Below are positions 33,412 to 36,302 of a stretch of 36,302 bases of DNA, piece by piece. Made by a program: the position numbers and the translations under genes. The notes under the pieces are model-generated. The model saw nothing but the letters and a program-made list of their open reading frames with translations, was not told the origin of the DNA and searched no databases. The DNA is from Methylobacterium gregans (GTDB lineage Bacteria; Pseudomonadota; Alphaproteobacteria; Rhizobiales; Beijerinckiaceae): the NCBI RefSeq assembly GCF_022179245.1, contig NZ_BPQM01000079.1:1-36302 (forward strand). The letters run 5' to 3'. Position 1 is the first letter of the stretch, and each line of letters starts with the position of its first letter.

Positions 33412-34057
33412 GAGGCTGACTTATATCGGGATCCGCAGAGACGTGACACGCGAGCCGCCGCGCGCAGACACGACCGTCGAAACCTCTGCCGGCATGCCGG
33501 ACGGCGGCGCCTCGGGCGCGGCCTGCAGCAGCGACGACCTGATCGAGCTCCTGTTCTTCGCCTACCGCGATTTCGTGGGCGATCCCGACCGGATCCTGGC
33601 CCAGTACGGCTTCGGCCGGGCTCACCACCGGGTGCTGCACTTCGTCGACCGCTATCCCGGCCTGACGATCGCCGAGCTCCTCGACATCCTGCGCATTACC
33701 AAGCAGAGCCTCAACCGCGTCCTCAAGGACCTGATCGAGCAGGGCTACATCGTGCAGCGCACCGGCACGAGCGACCGGCGCCAGCGCCTGCTCTTCTGCT
33801 CCGGCACCGGGGCCACGCTCGCCGCCGAGCTGACCCGGGTGCAGGCCCGGCGCCTTGCCCGAGCGCTCGCCATGCCGGGCGGCGCGGGCGGCTCGCCCGA
33901 GTCCTTCCTGCTCGCGATGATCGAGCCCGACGAGCGCGCGGCGGTGCGCCGCCTGATGGCGCGGCGCGGCCAGGGCGTCGGCGAGGGCGTCGGCCCGGTC
34001 GGCGGCGAAGCCGGCGATGCGTTGGACGGCAAGATCCTCGGGCAGGACGCCGCCTGA
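33404..34057 (+). CDS. petP: MarR-family regulator, PetP-like
   Basis: A winged-helix regulator of 217 residues from the ATG at 33404. The MarR domain (about 45-170) has LIELLFFAYRDFVGDPDRIL, then GRAHHRVLHFVDRYPGLTIA, and the recognition helix ELLDILRITKQSLNRVLKDL with the wing RTGTSDRRQRL. A MarR gene directly before an OmpR-type regulator with a 1-nt overlap is the arrangement of petP-petR of Rhodobacter capsulatus, which affects cytochrome bc1 expression. The start is unsure: a possible promoter -10 overlaps 33401-33406, and GTG at 33443 or ATG at 33494 are alternatives that keep the domain. It diverges from ilvE. Confidence 0.78.
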   Translation: MSTRLTYIGIRRDVTREPPRADTTVETSAGMPDGGASGAACSSDDLIELLFFAYRDFVGDPDRILAQYGFGRAHHRVLHFVDRYPGLTIAELLDILRITKQSLNRVLKDLIEQGYIVQRTGTSDRRQRLLFCSGTGATLAAELTRVQARRLARALAMPGGAGGSPESFLLAMIEPDERAAVRRLMARRGQGVGEGVGPVGGEAGDALDGKILGQDAA

Positions 34058-34764
34058 TGGGGGCCGCGCGGCCCGAGCTGCCGGAATCCGCCCCGCACGT
34101 GCTCGTCGTCGATGACGACCGGCGCCTGCGCGAACTCCTCTCCCGCTACCTCGCCGAGCAGGGCTTTCGCGTGACCAGCGCGGCAAGCGCGGCCGAGGCC
34201 CGGGCCAAGGCCCAGAGCCTCCTGTTCGACGCGATGGTGCTCGACGTGATGATGCCGGGAGAGAACGGTTTCGACTACGCCCGTAGCGTGCGCGAGACCT
34301 CGCGGGTGCCGATCCTGATGCTGACCGCGCGCTCCAATACCAACGACCGGGTGATGGGCCTGGAGATCGGTGCCGACGACTACCTGCCCAAGCCCTTCGA
34401 GCCGCGGGAGCTGACGCTGCGGCTCAGCAACATCATCAACCGCTCGCTGGCGGCGCGGCCCGCCAACGGCGCGGAGCCTGTCGGCTTCGGCTCCTTCGTC
34501 TTCCGGCCGGACCGGGGCGAGCTGCGGCGCGGCGAGGAGGTGATCCGCATCACCGAGCGCGAGCGCGAGCTGCTGACGATCCTGGCCGCGGCGGGCGGAG
34601 GCAACGTCGAGCGCGAGCAGCTCTCCGGAGGCGTGGGTGCGGCGGCCGAGCGGGCGGTCGACGTGCAGATCAACCGCCTGCGCCGGAAGATCGAGGTCGA
34701 TCCGGCCAACCCCCTGCTGCTTCAGACGGTTCGGGGCGTGGGATACCGGCTGGCGATCGATTAG
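34057..34764 (+). CDS. petR: OmpR-family response regulator, PetR-like
   Basis: A 235-residue two-component regulator. The receiver domain has DDD (19-21), phospho-acceptor Asp63 in LDVMMPGENGFD, LTARSN and the lysine in LPKPFEPREL. The winged helix follows, with RITERERELLTILAAAGG, then VDVQINRLRRKIEVDPANPL and LQTVRGVGYRL. The ATG overlaps the MarR-gene stop (TGATG). No histidine kinase is adjacent, as in R. capsulatus petPR. Its last codon overlaps the stop of the convergent permease gene on the other strand. Target genes cannot be told from sequence. Confidence 0.87.
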   Translation: MGAARPELPESAPHVLVVDDDRRLRELLSRYLAEQGFRVTSAASAAEARAKAQSLLFDAMVLDVMMPGENGFDYARSVRETSRVPILMLTARSNTNDRVMGLEIGADDYLPKPFEPRELTLRLSNIINRSLAARPANGAEPVGFGSFVFRPDRGELRRGEEVIRITERERELLTILAAAGGGNVEREQLSGGVGAAAERAVDVQINRLRRKIEVDPANPLLLQTVRGVGYRLAID

Positions 34765-36302
34765 CCAGCTCCGCTGCTCGCGCGCTCCGGTATATCCACC
34801 CGCAGCAGCAGCGCCACGGGGATCAGCCCCACCAGCACGATCAGCAAAGCCGCGACCGTGCCGTCCTCGTAGGTGCCGCGGGCGGCCTCGCCGTAGAGGT
34901 GGGTTGCCAGCGTCTCGACGTTGAGCGGGCGCAGCAGCAGGGTCGCGGGCAGCTCCTTGGCGCAGTCCACGAAGACGAGGAGCGCCCCGCTGAGGAGCGC
35001 CGGCCAGGCGAGCGGCAGCTGGATCCGCCGGAGCGTGCCGAGCGGCCCGTGCCCGAGCAGCCGGCTCGCCTCCGGCAGGGTGCCGGGCAGCCGCGCCAGC
35101 CCTGCCTCGCTGGTGCCGACCGCGATGCCGAGGAAGCGCACGAGGTAGGCGGTGACGAGGGCGCCCCCCGTGCCGAGCCCGACGAGCGCCGGGGCAACGC
35201 CGAACAGCGCCCGACCCGCCTCACCGAGGGCGCCGTCCGCCAGAGCCAGTGGCCCGAGCAGCCCGATCGCCAGGATGGTGCCGGGCAGCGCGTAGCCGAG
35301 CCCGGCGACCCGGATCAGGGCCGGCCCCCAACTCTTGCGGGCGAGGAGGCGCGGGCTCGCCGCCACCAGGAAGCCGATGGCGGCGGCGATGAGCGTGGCG
35401 ATGCCGGCATACAGCACCGTGCTGGCAATCTCAGCCGGCAGGCGCTCCGGAATCCCGGTCCGCAGGATGCGCGCGGCGGCACTGTGGCCGAGGAAGCCCG
35501 CCGGGATCAGGAAGCCGCACGCCACCGGCAGGAGGCCGAGGGCGAGCGCCGCCGCGCCGGCGGCCCGCGAGAGCGGCAGGCGGGCCATCCGGCGGGGCCG
35601 CTGCGCGGCGGTGGCGAAGCTCCGGCCCCGGCGGGCGCGCCGCTCGGCCGCCACCAGCACCATCACCAGCGCCAGCATCACCAGGGCGATCTGCGCCGCG
35701 CCCGCGAGGTCCGAGCGGTTGATCCAGGTGGCGTAGACCTGAACCGTGAGGGTGCGCACGCCCAGAAACTCGGCCGCGCCGATGTCGTTCAGCGCCTCCA
35801 TCAGGGCGAGGCTGGTGCCCAGCGCGATCGCCGGCCGGGCGAGCGGCAGGGCGACCCGGCGGAAGGTGGTGGCGGGGCGCCCGCCGAGCGTGCGCGCCGC
35901 CTCCATGAGGTTGGCTGCCTGCATCCGGAACAGCGCCCGGGTCGGCAGGTAGACGTAGGGATAAAGCACGAAGCCGAGGAGCAGGATGCAGCCCGGCAGC
36001 GAGCGGATCTCCGGGAAGGCGAGGTCGCGCGGGCGCGTCAGGCCCAGGAGATCGCGCAGGGTGGACTGCACCGGTCCCAGCGGGTGCAGCAGGTCGAGAT
36101 AGGCGTAGGCCACGATGTAGGTCGGCACCGCCAGCGGCAGCAGCAGGCCGATCTCGAGGAGGCGCCGGCCCGGGAACTCGTAGGCTGCCACCAGCCACGC
36201 GGTTCCGGTGCCGAGCACCGTCACCATGGCGCCGACGCCGAGCAGCAGGGCACCTGTCTGCCACAGGGCCTGCGGTAGCACGTAGGCCCTGTGGCAGACA
36301 GG
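34761..36302 (-). CDS. Iron(III)-type ABC transporter permease (two-domain), N-terminus missing
   Basis: A fused double permease (two BPD_transp_1 domains) of the FbpB/SfuB/AfuB type for ferric iron or similar substrates. About 12 hydrophobic segments are visible, with the two EAA-like loops MEAARTLGGRPATTFRRVAL and LPEASRLLGHGPLGTLRRIQ, each followed by LP.A.PA. The first visible segment reads LPQALWQTGALLLGVGAMVT, which is normally preceded by 40-60 more residues. The reading frame remains open to the window edge, so the start (a GTG at 36281 is only internal) lies outside. The last 18 bases may be an assembly fold-back, so even the final codons are suspect. The neighbouring solute-binding protein and ATPase are not in view. 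Confidence 0.85.
   Translation of the reverse strand, partial: PVCHRAYVLPQALWQTGALLLGVGAMVTVLGTGTAWLVAAYEFPGRRLLEIGLLLPLAVPTYIVAYAYLDLLHPLGPVQSTLRDLLGLTRPRDLAFPEIRSLPGCILLLGFVLYPYVYLPTRALFRMQAANLMEAARTLGGRPATTFRRVALPLARPAIALGTSLALMEALNDIGAAEFLGVRTLTVQVYATWINRSDLAGAAQIALVMLALVMVLVAAERRARRGRSFATAAQRPRRMARLPLSRAAGAAALALGLLPVACGFLIPAGFLGHSAAARILRTGIPERLPAEIASTVLYAGIATLIAAAIGFLVAASPRLLARKSWGPALIRVAGLGYALPGTILAIGLLGPLALADGALGEAGRALFGVAPALVGLGTGGALVTAYLVRFLGIAVGTSEAGLARLPGTLPEASRLLGHGPLGTLRRIQLPLAWPALLSGALLVFVDCAKELPATLLLRPLNVETLATHLYGEAARGTYEDGTVAALLIVLVGLIPVALLLRVDIPERASSGAG
36253..36302. repeat. Perfect 18-bp inverted repeat at the window edge
   Basis: CCTGTCTGCCACAGGGCC (36253-36270) is repeated as its exact reverse complement at 36285-36302, with a 14-nt loop between. 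The right arm ends exactly at the last base. This is the pattern of a fold-back artefact at a contig end, though a true hairpin is possible. Confidence 0.85.

Noticed and set aside
34899..36278. 459-codon plus-strand open frame
   Set aside because: Shadow of the permease gene, rich in E/R/G/H with no membrane segments or motifs.

Overview
The window is a very GC-rich alphaproteobacterial chromosome segment, most probably from Methylobacterium/Methylorubrum. The pointers are a 557-residue formate-tetrahydrofolate ligase (the length I recall for the M. extorquens enzyme), a Calvin-cycle-like cluster (LysR, class I FBPase, phosphoribulokinase, epimerase, CbbY) with no RuBisCO in view, and an EcfG-type (general stress sigma factor) promoter. 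Genes are dense and look chromosomal: I see no phage, transposase, CRISPR array, tRNA or rRNA. The right edge ends in a perfect inverted repeat that looks like a contig-end fold-back.

Layout, left to right. 1-3.7 kb (minus): RNase D, the LPS-export genes lptC-lptA-lptB with 4-nt overlaps, then the start of rpoN. 3.8-5.9 kb: a TetR regulator and a patatin-like lipoprotein. 6.1-11.9 kb: a ferredoxin-reductase-type flavoprotein translationally coupled to a CbbR-like regulator (minus), diverging from cbbF-cbbP-rpe-cbbY (plus); one TNA-N7-TNA box lies in the divergent promoter region. 11.9-14.6 kb (minus): a YdcF-type DUF218 membrane protein and ftsE-ftsX. 14.8-17.6 kb (plus): a zinc-ribbon membrane protein, hpt, a CpdR-like receiver and two small membrane proteins. 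17.7-20.7 kb (minus): ftfL, a copper-chaperone-like protein, a REP-like repeat pair and yqgE. 20.8-24.6 kb: a 1-Cys peroxiredoxin and a DedA protein (plus), then ispH, thrB and rnhA (minus). 24.8-27.9 kb: a lone Flp-type prepilin, a DUF937 protein and a CPA2 antiporter.

28.0-31.6 kb (minus) is a complete Sia threonine-phosphorylation/c-di-GMP module in the order siaB-siaC-siaD-siaA. It encodes a kinase, a partner-switch protein, a diguanylate cyclase and a membrane PP2C phosphatase, and the expected phospho-acceptor of SiaC is a serine. 32.0-33.2 kb (minus): a DUF3072 protein with a perfect GGAAC-N16-CGTT promoter, and ilvE. 33.4-34.8 kb (plus): a petP-petR-like MarR/OmpR pair. 34.8 kb to the end (minus): a two-domain iron(III)-type ABC permease, cut by the edge.

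How they fit together: several genes bear on C1 metabolism and its control (ftfL, cbbP with its LysR regulator), others on envelope building (lpt, ftsEX, ispH) and on stress or surface signalling (sia, DUF3072). The cbbP-LysR locus matters because phosphoribulokinase and its product RuBP have been reported to have a regulatory rather than carbon-fixing role in M. extorquens methylotrophy. I recall that from the literature and could not check it here.
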